Source: Nitrospirota bacterium (lineage in GTDB: Bacteria > Nitrospirota_A > Leptospirillia > Leptospirillales > Leptospirillaceae). From it: a stretch of 64,000 bases of DNA. Positions 44,305 to 53,404 of this stretch are shown here, in pieces (the stretch's first letter is position 1; each line of letters begins with the position of its first letter). Both the position numbers and the translations under genes were made by a program. Where the stretch lies: positions 1 to 64,000 of the forward strand of contig JAKBPM010000003.1 of the NCBI GenBank assembly GCA_021829515.1, read 5' to 3'. Below the pieces are notes generated by a model. That model was not told where the DNA came from, did not search any database, and saw only the letters and a program-made list of their open reading frames with translations.

Positions 44305-44728
44305 GGTGAGAATTCTATGGCGTTTTGTATTCGGAGTCAAGCGAAAATCCTCTGGAATGCTTTCAGGGATTCCTTTTTCTGCCGCTCTTTCTGTCTTGAC
44401 GTTTTTTCTTGTTCTTGGTTGCTCAACAGAGGGCCCTGCTCCCATTTCCGTCTCAAAGGTTACTCCAACCACTCTCCGTTTTGACGGGGACCCCGTTCCC
44501 ACACTGATCCCTACAACCAATCTGTACCTTTTTCTGAACTCTGACCGTCCCCTGTATTTTTCCGATGGTCAGTATTTTCAGTCCTACAAGGGCCACTGGT
44601 TTTCTTCAAACGGTCTGGAAGGGCCATGGATGCCTTGTGAGGTGATGGACCTGCCAGATCTCCTGAGAAGTGTTCCTCCTGAATACTATTATGACAACTT
44701 TCCATCACAGCTAAAGAAAGACCGATAG
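44303..44728 (+). CDS. Small lipoprotein with aromatic repeat-like segment
   Basis: 141 aa if the ATG at 44303 is used; an ATG at 44357 gives a neater signal peptide (MLSGIPFSAALSVLTFFLVLGC). The lipobox is VLGC. The mature part has LYFSDGQYFQSYKGHWFSS then GLEGPWMPC, an aromatic G-x-Y/W pattern seen in small surface proteins with YXWV-like repeats. It ends with a PPEYYYD segment. No enzymatic role suggested. Precedes the Sel1-caspase lipoprotein by 44 bases, probably one transcript. Confidence 0.6.
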   Translation: MVRILWRFVFGVKRKSSGMLSGIPFSAALSVLTFFLVLGCSTEGPAPISVSKVTPTTLRFDGDPVPTLIPTTNLYLFLNSDRPLYFSDGQYFQSYKGHWFSSNGLEGPWMPCEVMDLPDLLRSVPPEYYYDNFPSQLKKDR

Positions 44729-44772
44729 CCTGTCGATCAGACAAGCTTTCTGTCGTGAGCCAGGGAGGATAA

Positions 44773-46302
44773 ATGCTTTTTCCTGCCTTAGCCGGACATC
44801 TTTTTTTGAGGCGTTTTTTTTCTGTGTCTGAAGCGAGCGTTCCCATCCCGTCGCCAAGAAGACTTCTCCGTTGTTTTCTGTTCATTCTGCTTCTATCGGG
44901 GTGCACCACTCTTCCGAACGGTCTGACTCACTCTGAAGTTCAGTCGCTGCTTCTTCATAAAAAATATAAGACACTGTTCCTGTTATCCAGAAAAAATGCC
45001 ATGAAAGGAGATCCCGAGTCCGAATTCATTCAGGGCTATTTGAGTGAGTATGGGCTGGGAACGGCTGTTGATCCGAAAGAGGCCGTTTCCTGGTATAAAA
45101 AGGCTGCCTCCAAGGGGAACAGTGAAGCAATGAATAATCTGGGCATCATGTACAGCCATGGCCTTGGCGTCAATGAACGTGATCGGCGGGCGATTTATTG
45201 GTTTACCCGTTCAGCTCGTCTGAATAACCCTGCTGGATACAACAACCTGGCGCTCCTCATGGAGGAAATAGGTGGTCCCGGGGATAAAAAGCGTGCCGTC
45301 CGTTACTTTCTCCGCGCGGCAAAGGACGGGGATCCCGATGCGATGAATAATCTGGGTCTTGTCTATATGCGGGGCGATGGTACTGCTGTCGATCGGGAAA
45401 AGGCACGATTCTGGTTTCAAAAGGCGGCGGACCATGGGCTTTCCGAGGCTCGGAAAAATATCGATTTCTTGCGGTCGGGGGGCTCTGATTCCTATGACAC
45501 AAAATCTGGCACGCCGGGTAGCTTCCCTCGAGGTTCAAGGCCTGTGGAAAGCTGGATTCGCAGGCTTGACGGGAATCATGCAGTCAAGCGTCACAAGGAC
45601 TGGGTTGCTGTTGTCATTGGTGTCGACCGTTATCTTATCAACGGAGTGCCATCAGCAGAGTTTGCTGATAATGACGCAGAATCCGTTGCGGGTCTTCTGA
45701 AAAAGATGGGTTGGTCGACGGTTTTACTGGAAAATGAGCATGCCAGCTACTTTTCAATCAAAAACAGAATCCTCGTCTGGAAGGGGTATCCGCTTCGACG
45801 GTTTCTGATTTATTTTTCGGGCCATGGAACCCTGTCTCCATCGGGAACTCCCGGTCTTGCCCCTTCGGATATTCTTCCGTCGGGGGCGGGTGCGATCCCG
45901 TTGAAAACGCTGAAAGGCTGGATCAGCCAATCTGCGTCAAAGAAGAAGTATTTGATAATTGATGCCTGTTTTGCAGGCGGAAAGAGATTTTTCTTCCCGA
46001 AGGGGACTCGGCCATTGATAGCGGTTCGCGATCAGTCGCCGGAACCAGCGGATCTTCTTGAGATGGATGCCTCGGAAAGGCACCAGGAAAGCCACGTTGA
46101 TCCTGCCAGTCGACATGGTCTGTTTACGGAGGTTTTTCTGGAGGGAGTCCGAAAGCATCTGCCCACTCCGAGATGGGGTGACGTCTCAAGGGAGCTGTTG
46201 TTCCAGTTGCCATTTGAGGCGAGATCGGAAGGGTTTGATCAAAACCCTTCCATCCGGCCGGATCATTCCCCCCTGCTGGCGGGATATATTGGCGGCCCTT
46301 AA
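44773..46302 (+). CDS. Lipoprotein with Sel1 repeats and a caspase-like (C14) domain
   Basis: 509 aa. An N-terminal extension, hydrophobic stretch and lipobox LLSGC (C44) predict an outer- or inner-membrane lipoprotein; a GTG at 44824 would shorten the extension. Residues about 80-235 hold three to four Sel1-type repeats (GTAVDPKEAVSWYKKAA, DGTAVDREKARFWFQKAA). Residues about 275-500 are a caspase-type peptidase: catalytic His in YFSGHG (H351) and Cys in IIDACFAGG (C399), with DNDAESV upstream. Probably an envelope-located orthocaspase; its substrate is unknown. Confidence 0.88.
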   Translation: MLFPALAGHLFLRRFFSVSEASVPIPSPRRLLRCFLFILLLSGCTTLPNGLTHSEVQSLLLHKKYKTLFLLSRKNAMKGDPESEFIQGYLSEYGLGTAVDPKEAVSWYKKAASKGNSEAMNNLGIMYSHGLGVNERDRRAIYWFTRSARLNNPAGYNNLALLMEEIGGPGDKKRAVRYFLRAAKDGDPDAMNNLGLVYMRGDGTAVDREKARFWFQKAADHGLSEARKNIDFLRSGGSDSYDTKSGTPGSFPRGSRPVESWIRRLDGNHAVKRHKDWVAVVIGVDRYLINGVPSAEFADNDAESVAGLLKKMGWSTVLLENEHASYFSIKNRILVWKGYPLRRFLIYFSGHGTLSPSGTPGLAPSDILPSGAGAIPLKTLKGWISQSASKKKYLIIDACFAGGKRFFFPKGTRPLIAVRDQSPEPADLLEMDASERHQESHVDPASRHGLFTEVFLEGVRKHLPTPRWGDVSRELLFQLPFEARSEGFDQNPSIRPDHSPLLAGYIGGP

Positions 46303-46316
46303 TAAATACGCGGGAT

Positions 46317-47915
46317 CTACTTTAAAAAAGTGACGGACCCGATCGAGTTTCCTCCAGCGTCCTCTCCTCCGACAAGCATGACTCTTCCGTCAGGGAGAAG
46401 TGCCGCGCCGAGTTCTTTTCTTTTTGTAATGTCGGGACGGAGCCTGCTGTTCCAGCTGTTGCTTCCGGGATCATAGATGTCGAGTTTGTCGAGAACTCCG
46501 TTTCTGTTGAACCCGTCGGCCATAAGGACCTTCCCGTCTGGAAGGAGAATGGCTGTCGCATAGAGTCTGGGTGTCGGGGATGGCTGGATCTTCTTTCCCC
46601 AGACCCGGGATATTGGGTCATAGATGTTCCCTGTTCCGGAAATCCCATTCTGCCCTTCGAATCCTCCCATAAAAAGAACCTGCCCATTGCTCAGGAGAAC
46701 ACCAGTGCCGCCCATTCTGCTTTCGGGTGCTGAAGGGAGTGTTTTCCATTTCCCTGTCCGTATCGAATACTCTTCTGTTAAAGCAAGAAATCCTGAGTCG
46801 GATTGCCCTCCAATGACCAGAACATTTCCATTGGGCAATGAAACGGCAACCGCGCCCATTCTTGGAACGGGATCAGGCGCAATCCTGTTCCATTGTCCTG
46901 TTTTTGGTGAGTAAATAAAGGCTTCCTTGAGGATGCCCGTGCTGTTGAATCCACCAGAGAGGAAGATCCTGTTCCCGGGGAGTGGGGCTGCAGCGGTATA
47001 GGAAACCGGCAGCGGGTAATCCGGGATGGTTTTCTCCCACCGGTTGGTGAAGGGACTGAAGACCTCAACGGTTCCGACGATCCCCGGAGCGGCCTCTCCA
47101 CCAATAGAAACGACCCGACCATCTGACAGGGTCACAAGCGCCCCTGAATCTCTTGGGACCGAAAGAGGTTGTCCTGATATTCTCTGGTTTCCGAGCGGAG
47201 GGGCGTAATGGGAGAACTCCCTGATGATTTTTTGTGCCAGTGTGCGAGCCTTGTTGGAGTTTGGAGCATCTGTCGTTTCAAGCAATCCCCTCGAAAGATA
47301 GGATGTTGCAAGGATTGCCGGAGACCATTGGCTGCAGAGCGGAATCTTCTTTCCCCAATTCAAACCGTCGGCCTCTCCGTCAGAGAGATCTTCCACAATG
47401 GCCCAGGCGATCAGCCCTGAGGTCACGCCACCGATGGAGATTTTTGAAATGGCCTGTCCGATCAGTTTTTCCTCGGTGTTTTCTTCCTCCCGGCTTTTGG
47501 CTGTTCTGAGTATTCCTGCGTACTGTTCCGTTGCGTGGAGATCTTTGAGGGAAGACAAAACCCCTATCTGGAGATTTTGGACCGGTTTTTTGAGGAAGGC
47601 TGACAGAAATGGCTTGTAGGGTTTGTTTTGACAGGTGGAAGGAGACTGTATTGGCAGGATGATTCTGGCAGGGAAGATGGATCGGGGTACCTGCAAGGAG
47701 AATCGACCATGTTCATCGATCCTGCCCCTGATTTCTCCCGGACGGCTTTTTTTGTTCCCAGTATCTGAAATGTGGCGAATGGTAACTGTTCCGGATCGTT
47801 CAAGAAGCGTTTGTCCTGATACGAGAACTGTGTCTTCCGAAAAGGCCGGTTGCTGGAAAAGGAATGTGGACAGTGATACACAGAAGAGAAGGGGGAGTCG
47901 ATAAAAGCGGGCCAT
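46317..47915 (-). CDS. Secreted Kelch-repeat protein
   Basis: 532 aa from the ATG at 47915 (GGAG seven bases upstream); an ATG nine codons earlier is less well placed. Signal peptide ending near QPAFSE. Residues about 40-110 form a small beta domain. A middle part of unknown fold (about 120-235) leads to five or six Kelch blades in 245-532, each with a V(L/V)xxGG turn and a W some 15-20 residues later (GQWNRIAP, GKWKTLPS, RVWGKKIQ, NSWNSRLR). A periplasmic or surface propeller, probably for binding. No enzyme motif. Confidence 0.8.
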   Translation of the reverse strand: MARFYRLPLLFCVSLSTFLFQQPAFSEDTVLVSGQTLLERSGTVTIRHISDTGNKKSRPGEIRGRIDEHGRFSLQVPRSIFPARIILPIQSPSTCQNKPYKPFLSAFLKKPVQNLQIGVLSSLKDLHATEQYAGILRTAKSREEENTEEKLIGQAISKISIGGVTSGLIAWAIVEDLSDGEADGLNWGKKIPLCSQWSPAILATSYLSRGLLETTDAPNSNKARTLAQKIIREFSHYAPPLGNQRISGQPLSVPRDSGALVTLSDGRVVSIGGEAAPGIVGTVEVFSPFTNRWEKTIPDYPLPVSYTAAAPLPGNRIFLSGGFNSTGILKEAFIYSPKTGQWNRIAPDPVPRMGAVAVSLPNGNVLVIGGQSDSGFLALTEEYSIRTGKWKTLPSAPESRMGGTGVLLSNGQVLFMGGFEGQNGISGTGNIYDPISRVWGKKIQPSPTPRLYATAILLPDGKVLMADGFNRNGVLDKLDIYDPGSNSWNSRLRPDITKRKELGAALLPDGRVMLVGGEDAGGNSIGSVTFLK

Positions 47916-48073
47916 CAAATGTCTCCAGTAAGGTCTGTTCATCCATCAGAACGATTGGAAAACGATTCTGAAGATCTTTTATCAGTTTTTTTGAGCTAAT
48001 TGAGATTGATTATTGAATTCGATTCTATCGTTCAGCGCTGGATTTTGTCAAATCGTTGAGCTTGGGTATCGGG

Positions 48074-48859
48074 TCACAATGATCTGTATTGACCCCCTTC
48101 AAGGATGATCCTGATTCGGTCTCCTGACTTGAGTCCCCATCTCTTTTGGGCGGATCCTTCCCGTTGAAAGATTTCAAGCCAGCCCGAGCTATTGATAAGG
48201 ATTCCCACATCTCCAACGGGTACATCCTGATAAAATCGTACATAGGGTACAGGAATTGGTGCATCAGGTAGAGTGATCTCTTTCGGTGGATCACTGATGT
48301 GATATCCAAGGAGAATATTTCCAAAGTGATCAACATTCCAGATCCGGCACATTCCTGATGGAGTGGGGTCCGATGACCTTGCCAGCATTTCTGGAGACAG
48401 AATCTTGCCGCAAGCTGTTCCCTTTTTTGCCAGAACCTGTTCGATGAGAGCCTTCGCAAAGAGATCTCTCCCCTGGAATGTCGGAGATCTTTCTTCGGCA
48501 GGTTGAAATTCAAGATAAGGGATTCTTCTGAACGACAGGTTGGGGAACCACTCATTCATTAATGAGGGCAGTCCATTGTCAGGAAGAAAGATCCATCCGA
48601 ATGGAGAATGGATTTGAATCGGCATCCTGTCGGATCCAACTCCTGGATCCACGATGACCAGGTGAAAGCTTTCCGGCGGAAACCATGTGATGGTGTCTTT
48701 TAGAAACGGAAGGGCGTTGCATGGCTCGAACATATCGAGTTCGTGCGTCAGGTCAATAATGGTGGCATTGGGGAGAGAGGAGAGGAGGACGCCTTTTATT
48801 GCGCCTGTGTAGGGGTCTTTTGTTCCAAAATCTGTTGACAGGGTGATGATTGGGTTCAC
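48074..48859 (-). CDS. SAM hydroxide adenosyltransferase (DUF62) family
   Basis: 261 aa from a GTG at 48859 that overlaps the stop of the upstream gene (GTGA), with GAGGAA upstream; an open extension of 14 codons is a shadow of that gene. Family marks: LSTDFGTKDPYTGAIKGVL, IVDPGVGS, FLPDNGLPS, NVDHFGNILL. Known members cleave S-adenosylmethionine with water to adenosine and methionine. Here the enzyme is translationally coupled to a SAM-using methyltransferase-like protein, which suggests local control of SAM or clearance of its products. Confidence 0.9.
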   Translation of the reverse strand: MNPIITLSTDFGTKDPYTGAIKGVLLSSLPNATIIDLTHELDMFEPCNALPFLKDTITWFPPESFHLVIVDPGVGSDRMPIQIHSPFGWIFLPDNGLPSLMNEWFPNLSFRRIPYLEFQPAEERSPTFQGRDLFAKALIEQVLAKKGTACGKILSPEMLARSSDPTPSGMCRIWNVDHFGNILLGYHISDPPKEITLPDAPIPVPYVRFYQDVPVGDVGILINSSGWLEIFQREGSAQKRWGLKSGDRIRIILEGGQYRSL

Positions 48860-49572
48860 TGGTTCCTCGTAGATGGGGTTTTTCTGTAGTAAAGATAGCA
48901 AACGCCTGTCAGTGCGATGCCGGCAGCAAAGCCTTTCCAGAAAGATTGGGTATTTCCTCCAAGAATGAACCCGGAGAATCCGCCAAGAAAAGAGATATTC
49001 AGGAATTCGCTCCGAATTCCTGATGATATGTTTGACTTCTGCTTTTCGTCAAAGGGGTGGAGAAGGCGACACAGATTGTGTCTGCTGGGGATAAATCCGG
49101 GGACGGTGGTCTTGTAACGGTCAAACTCCGGAAACTGACCTGAAAGGAACTGGTCTTCATAATGTGCGAGAAAAAGAATAAATGGAATGGCAAGAAAAAG
49201 AATGATTACCGCAGAGACAGGGGAGTTCATTGGTGCGAGTGAGATCAGGATGAGAATGGATCCTGCATGAATGGGATGCCTGATTGCTCCATAAAGGCCT
49301 CCTGATTCAAGTGTGGCGGCTTTTGGCAGCGATCTCCAGACAATGTCGGAGCCCAGTATGGATGCTCCGGAGACTCTCAGCCAGAGCCCTGCAAGGTAAA
49401 GTGACATGAGTATGCTGTAGGAAAGGTGCAGTGTCATGACGGTGAGTGAGCCTGCACGATCGAGAAGCAATGCGATGACAGGGTGAGGGTATAGCGTATT
49501 GATTTTCCATAATCCGGCAAAAAGAAGGAGAAGAATCGGAACTCTTCCCTGATAAAAGATATTGGCTATCAT
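48856..49572 (-). CDS. Isoprenylcysteine-carboxyl-methyltransferase-like membrane protein
   Basis: 238 aa from the ATG at 49572 (GGGAAAATA upstream). Six hydrophobic segments. The catalytic-type signature of ICMT/PEMT proteins is present: YGAIRHPIHAGSILI, then a membrane span, then FLAHYEDQFLSGQFPEFDRYKTTVPGFIP. Likely a SAM-dependent methyltransferase of lipids or small hydrophobic substrates in the inner membrane; the substrate is unknown. An open extension upstream to 49917 reads as spacer, not protein. Coupled to the SAM hydrolase downstream. Confidence 0.78.
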   Translation of the reverse strand: MIANIFYQGRVPILLLLFAGLWKINTLYPHPVIALLLDRAGSLTVMTLHLSYSILMSLYLAGLWLRVSGASILGSDIVWRSLPKAATLESGGLYGAIRHPIHAGSILILISLAPMNSPVSAVIILFLAIPFILFLAHYEDQFLSGQFPEFDRYKTTVPGFIPSRHNLCRLLHPFDEKQKSNISSGIRSEFLNISFLGGFSGFILGGNTQSFWKGFAAGIALTGVCYLYYRKTPSTRNQ

Positions 49573-50202
49573 TATTTTCCCGGAGTTGCTTTGAGTTGTT
49601 TGTTCTTTTTCTTGGCCGCATCCCATTGCCGGAAATCTGTCTTCGGGGAGAACGTCGTCATGTGATCCGGAAAACGATTGCGAACACGTCTGGCCGAAGC
49701 CGTTTTCAGAAGGAAGTTTCGGGGCGAGGGCTTTTCGCCGATGCTTTGTCATCAAAACGGTATTCAGCTTGAGAGAACAGATGGCTTGAGACTTTGAACT
49801 ATTTGTTGAGCTTTCTGTGGCCAAGGGTAGCATGCCCACATGGAGAGCGGCAACCGATTTCGTGCCTGTCTTGCTCTCCGAGAAGAAAGATTCTTCCTCC
49901 TCATTGATCGGACTCAACAGTTCATCGCCAGCGCCAAAAAGACCATTTTTACTTTTGGAAGCGCCGGGTTCCGCCGATCAGAGATAGTCCTGGTTCGGGT
50001 ACATTCATCATGATGGATTGTTGCTGACTTGTTTTTTAGTGATTGTTATTATTTGCATTTGTTTCGATTTGGTTTCAATGGCAGAGCTCGTTGTTTCTTT
50101 TTTTTGAATGTGTCTTGAAAGGGCTTTATTTTCACTTCTTTTTGAGATATGATTAAAAGATTCCAAGCCGTAGAATGCGGCGAGCAGGGGGGTCCATTTC
50201 GA
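49573..50202. other. Gene-poor spacer before rpsA
   Basis: 630 bases between the divergent methyltransferase-like gene and rpsA. Frames on both strands are open in patches but show no family and no RBS. A T-rich tract at about 50030-50150 probably carries the rpsA promoter (TTGAAT and TATTTT 17 bases apart near 50113-50141 is a weak candidate). No IS end or tRNA seen. Confidence 0.4.
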
Positions 50203-51960
50203 ATGTCAAAAGAGCAGAGTTTAGATCAGAATCACCAGGTTAGTGTTGAAGAGTCGGAGTTTACTCCGGAGATGATGGAAAGCCTTTACGCAGAGACTCT
50301 TCGGAATCTTGAGGAAGGTTCTGTTGTCGAGGGTCGGGTAATCGATATCTACCCGAATGAAGTCGTGGTCGATATCGGCTACAAGTCTGAAGGGCACATC
50401 GCAAAGTCAGAATTTTCTGATGAAGAGATCCAGGGACTTAAGGTGGACGATATTATTCATGTCTATCTTGAAGAACGGGAAGATCTTCATGGGAATCTGG
50501 TTCTTTCGAAGGAAAAAGCGGACCGGATGAAGGTCTGGGATGCGATTGAGGAAAGCTTCAATCGTGGAGATGTCATGGAAGGTAAGGTTGTGGCCAGAAT
50601 CAAGGGCGGTATGACCGTCGATGTTGGTCTCAAGGCGTTTCTTCCGGGTTCCCAGATTGATCTCCGGCCTGTCAGGGACATGGATCGCCTGATTGGTCAG
50701 ACGATTCAGGTGCGCATTATAAAGATGAACAAAAAGCGGGGAAATATCATCGTCTCCCGCAGGGTTCTTCTTGAAGAATGGCGCGATCGTCGCAAGAAGG
50801 TTACGATGGATGCCCTTAAGGAGGGAGAAGTTCTTGAAGGAATCGTCAAGAACATCACCGACTATGGTGCCTTTATCGATCTTGGTGGTATTGATGGCCT
50901 TCTGCATATTACCGATATGTCATGGGGACGCGTCAGCAATCCTCAGGACCTTATGAATGTTGGTGATAAGCTTAACGTGGTTGTTCTGAAGCATGATCGT
51001 GATACAGGCAGGGTCTCTCTGGGCTTGAAACAGTTGAGTGCTGATCCGTGGACGCTTGTTGCAACACGCTATCCCGAGTTTTCCAAGGTTGCGGCCAAAG
51101 TCGTTTCCATTACCGATTACGGCGCCTTCCTTGAGATCGAGCCAGGTGTTGAAGGCTTGATGCATGTGACAGAAATGAGCTGGAACCATGAGGTGAAGCA
51201 TCCCAGCAAGATTATGAATGTCGGGGATGTTGTCGAGGCTCGTGTTCTGAAAATCGATGAGAAAAATCGCAAGATTTCTCTCGGGTTGAAGCAGCTCGGT
51301 CCGAATCCGTGGGATAGCGTTGAAGAGCGATATCCTGTCGGGACAGTTGTTTCCGGAAAGGTCAAGAGCCTGACTGACTTTGGTGCATTTGTCGGTCTTG
51401 ATGAAGGTATTGATGGCCTGATTCATATTTCGGACATGTCATGGACCAAGCATGTGCGACATCCTTCTGAGCTGTTCAAAAAAGGACAGAAAGTTGATGT
51501 TGCTGTTCTTAAGATTGAAAAAGAGCGCCAGAGACTGTCTCTTGGATTCAAACAGCTCTCCCAGGATCCATGGGATGCCGAGATTCCGGAAAAGTTTGCT
51601 GTTGGCGTGTCTGTCGATGGTGTTATCACCAAGGTGATGGATTTCGGCTTCTTTGTCGAACTGGCTGAGGGAGTCGAAGGACTTGTTCATGTCAGTGAGG
51701 TAGATATTGAGTCGGGACAGCGTCTTGATCAGTCCTACCAGGTCGGTTCAACAATTTCCGTTAGAGTTATCAAGCTCGATCCCGCGGAAAGGAAAATCGG
51801 TTTGTCGGTAAAGCCGATGCCTGAAGGTGGATACCATGCAGAGCCTGTGGCAGCTCCCGTAACAGCAGCTCCATCGCCTTCTGTGAGCGCGATGGAAGAT
51901 GCGATGAAGTCAGCCCGTAAAAAAGGTCGCAAGGGGCAGGACTCTGATTCGGAAGAATAA
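50203..51960 (+). CDS. rpsA: 30S ribosomal protein S1
   Basis: 585 aa from ATG 50203 (GGGGGG about ten bases upstream). Six S1 (OB-fold) domains in tandem. Those in the middle share GxVxxxxxYGAFxxLxxGxxGLxHxxxMSW and the GLKQLxxxPW ends. The first two are divergent, as in true ribosomal S1; the C-terminal 40 residues are a low-complexity A/P then basic tail. Binds mRNA at the 30S platform and allows initiation on weakly or unstructured leaders. Followed by a strong terminator. Confidence 0.94.
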   Translation: MSKEQSLDQNHQVSVEESEFTPEMMESLYAETLRNLEEGSVVEGRVIDIYPNEVVVDIGYKSEGHIAKSEFSDEEIQGLKVDDIIHVYLEEREDLHGNLVLSKEKADRMKVWDAIEESFNRGDVMEGKVVARIKGGMTVDVGLKAFLPGSQIDLRPVRDMDRLIGQTIQVRIIKMNKKRGNIIVSRRVLLEEWRDRRKKVTMDALKEGEVLEGIVKNITDYGAFIDLGGIDGLLHITDMSWGRVSNPQDLMNVGDKLNVVVLKHDRDTGRVSLGLKQLSADPWTLVATRYPEFSKVAAKVVSITDYGAFLEIEPGVEGLMHVTEMSWNHEVKHPSKIMNVGDVVEARVLKIDEKNRKISLGLKQLGPNPWDSVEERYPVGTVVSGKVKSLTDFGAFVGLDEGIDGLIHISDMSWTKHVRHPSELFKKGQKVDVAVLKIEKERQRLSLGFKQLSQDPWDAEIPEKFAVGVSVDGVITKVMDFGFFVELAEGVEGLVHVSEVDIESGQRLDQSYQVGSTISVRVIKLDPAERKIGLSVKPMPEGGYHAEPVAAPVTAAPSPSVSAMEDAMKSARKKGRKGQDSDSEE

Positions 51961-51981
51961 ATAGGCTCAAAAAAGATACCG

Positions 51982-52016
51982 TTCGTGGCTGGCTTTTGCT
52001 GGCCACGAATTTTTTT
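51982..52016 (+). terminator. Intrinsic terminator after rpsA
   Basis: TTCGTGGC (51982-51989) pairs with GCCACGAA (52002-52009), then seven T residues. Confidence 0.88.
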
Positions 52017-52161
52017 GTCCTGGGATATATATTCTTTGTTGCTAGTTCGCTATTATAAAAACTCGCCCAGTTGGAATCATGTTTAACAAGTCATCGTGCT
52101 ATTATCGCCAGTAATCTTTTCAGAAAGGCTTGCCTCTGAATGGCCTTTCTTCCATTCGGGA

Positions 52162-52167
52162 TATAAT
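52162..52167 (+). promoter_or_regulatory. TATAAT box abutting the sppA start
   Basis: A perfect -10 hexamer lies directly before three consecutive ATG codons (52168, 52171, 52174). Transcription would start at about 52174, making sppA leaderless from the third ATG. The -35 is poor (TTGCCT at 52130 is too far). Predicted only. Confidence 0.35.
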
Positions 52168-53058
52168 ATGATGATGAGACTTGGTAAATTCTTTAAATAT
52201 GTTTTTGTTCTGGTCCTTGTGACCGCCTCGGTCTATCTGCTTGCTCAGATGGCCGCCTATATGGGGAAAAGTCTTCCCCTGATTGGTGGTGCGCGTATCG
52301 GAGTTGTCAGGGTTTCGGGGGTTATTGTATCATCCGCTGAAACAATCCGGCAGCTGCGGGCACTCGATAGTGATCCGTCAATCAAGGCTATTATTCTGAG
52401 AATCAACAGTCCGGGTGGTGCGGTCGTTCCTTCTCAGGATATTTATGAGGAAGTGGGCAAGATTCGGGCGAAGGGGAAGCCCGTAATTTCGTCTATCGGA
52501 ACTCTCGGTGCATCTGGTGCTTATTATATTGCCTCCGGTACGGATTACATCATGGCCAGTCCCGGCTCTCTGACCGGTTCGATTGGTGTAATCATGGAGC
52601 TTGCTGAGTTCAAGGACCTTCTGGACAAGCTGGGGATCAAAAGCGAGGTCCTGAAGGCTGGGGCAATGAAAGATGCCGGTTCTCCTTTTCGACCGATGAC
52701 TCCTGCTGAACAGGCGTATATGCAAACACTTCTTGCAAATATCCATGCCCAGTTCATCAACGATGTCTCGAAGGGAAGGAAAATACCGGTCGAAACGTTG
52801 AAGCCCCTGGCGGATGGTCGGGTTTTTACAGGAAAGATGGCGTTGGGGCTGCATCTCGTTGATGGCTTGGGTGACTACAGGGATGCTGTGGCCAAGGCAC
52901 AGCATCTGGCTCATCTTTCTGGAACACCTGAGCTAAAGGAATTTCCGAAAAAATCATTTTTGGACTCTGTGTTTTCCTCGAAGGTTTCTTCTTACTTGAC
53001 CGGTGTAACAGGCAGTTCCGGAGGTTTTTGGGCGATTATGCCCGGCCGTGGTTTTTAG
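52168..53058 (+). CDS. sppA: Signal peptide peptidase SppA (S49)
   Basis: 296 aa (start may be 52174). N-terminal membrane anchor at about 8-30, then the S49 core on the periplasmic side. Catalytic serine in GTLGASGAYYIAS, catalytic lysine in AGAMKDAGSPFRPMT, plus ILRINSPGGAVVPSQDIY. This is the short, Bacillus-type single-core form and not the double-length E. coli enzyme. Degrades cleaved signal peptides in the membrane. Leads into the IHF/HU gene after about 50 bases. Confidence 0.94.
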   Translation: MMMRLGKFFKYVFVLVLVTASVYLLAQMAAYMGKSLPLIGGARIGVVRVSGVIVSSAETIRQLRALDSDPSIKAIILRINSPGGAVVPSQDIYEEVGKIRAKGKPVISSIGTLGASGAYYIASGTDYIMASPGSLTGSIGVIMELAEFKDLLDKLGIKSEVLKAGAMKDAGSPFRPMTPAEQAYMQTLLANIHAQFINDVSKGRKIPVETLKPLADGRVFTGKMALGLHLVDGLGDYRDAVAKAQHLAHLSGTPELKEFPKKSFLDSVFSSKVSSYLTGVTGSSGGFWAIMPGRGF

Positions 53059-53107
53059 GAAGTTCCTCATTCGTGTTCGTGATTTTTGATACAAGTTGGG
53101 AGGATCG

Positions 53108-53404
53108 ATGACGAGAGACGATTTGATTCGAAGAATCGCAGAAGAGATGCCGGGTATTTCCATTCCTGAAGCAAGAAGGTTGATTCTTCTTTTTGTTGAA
53201 GGCATGAAAAAAGGTCTTAACGAGGCTGAAAATCTGGAGTTCAGACGGTTTGGTGTTTTTGAGGTCCATCACCGGAAGGCCCGAACTGCAAGAAATCCGA
53301 GGACTGGTGCCTCTGTTCAGGTCGGTTCCCGACGCAGTCTTGTTTTTCGTCAGGGAAAGGTTCTGAAGGCCAGAATGAAAAATCTTACAAAAAGAACAAT
53401 CTGA
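53108..53404 (+). CDS. HU/IHF-family DNA-bending protein
   Basis: 98 aa from ATG 53108 (GGGAGG upstream). Short helical dimerisation part and beta arm with the signature GVFEVHHRKARTARNPRTG, where the IHF/HU consensus has G.F....R..R.GRNP.TG. Placement between sppA and other translation genes is typical for an IHF-type subunit (in E. coli ihfB follows rpsA). I cannot decide between HU and IHF by eye. Its TGA overlaps the ATG of ffh by one base. Confidence 0.9.
   Translation: MTRDDLIRRIAEEMPGISIPEARRLILLFVEGMKKGLNEAENLEFRRFGVFEVHHRKARTARNPRTGASVQVGSRRSLVFRQGKVLKARMKNLTKRTI

Noticed and set aside
49573..49917. N-terminal extension of the methyltransferase-like gene
   Set aside because: Composition is S/K/Q-rich and unlike a domain or signal peptide, and the family's usual first membrane segment begins after the ATG at 49572, which has a purine-rich RBS.
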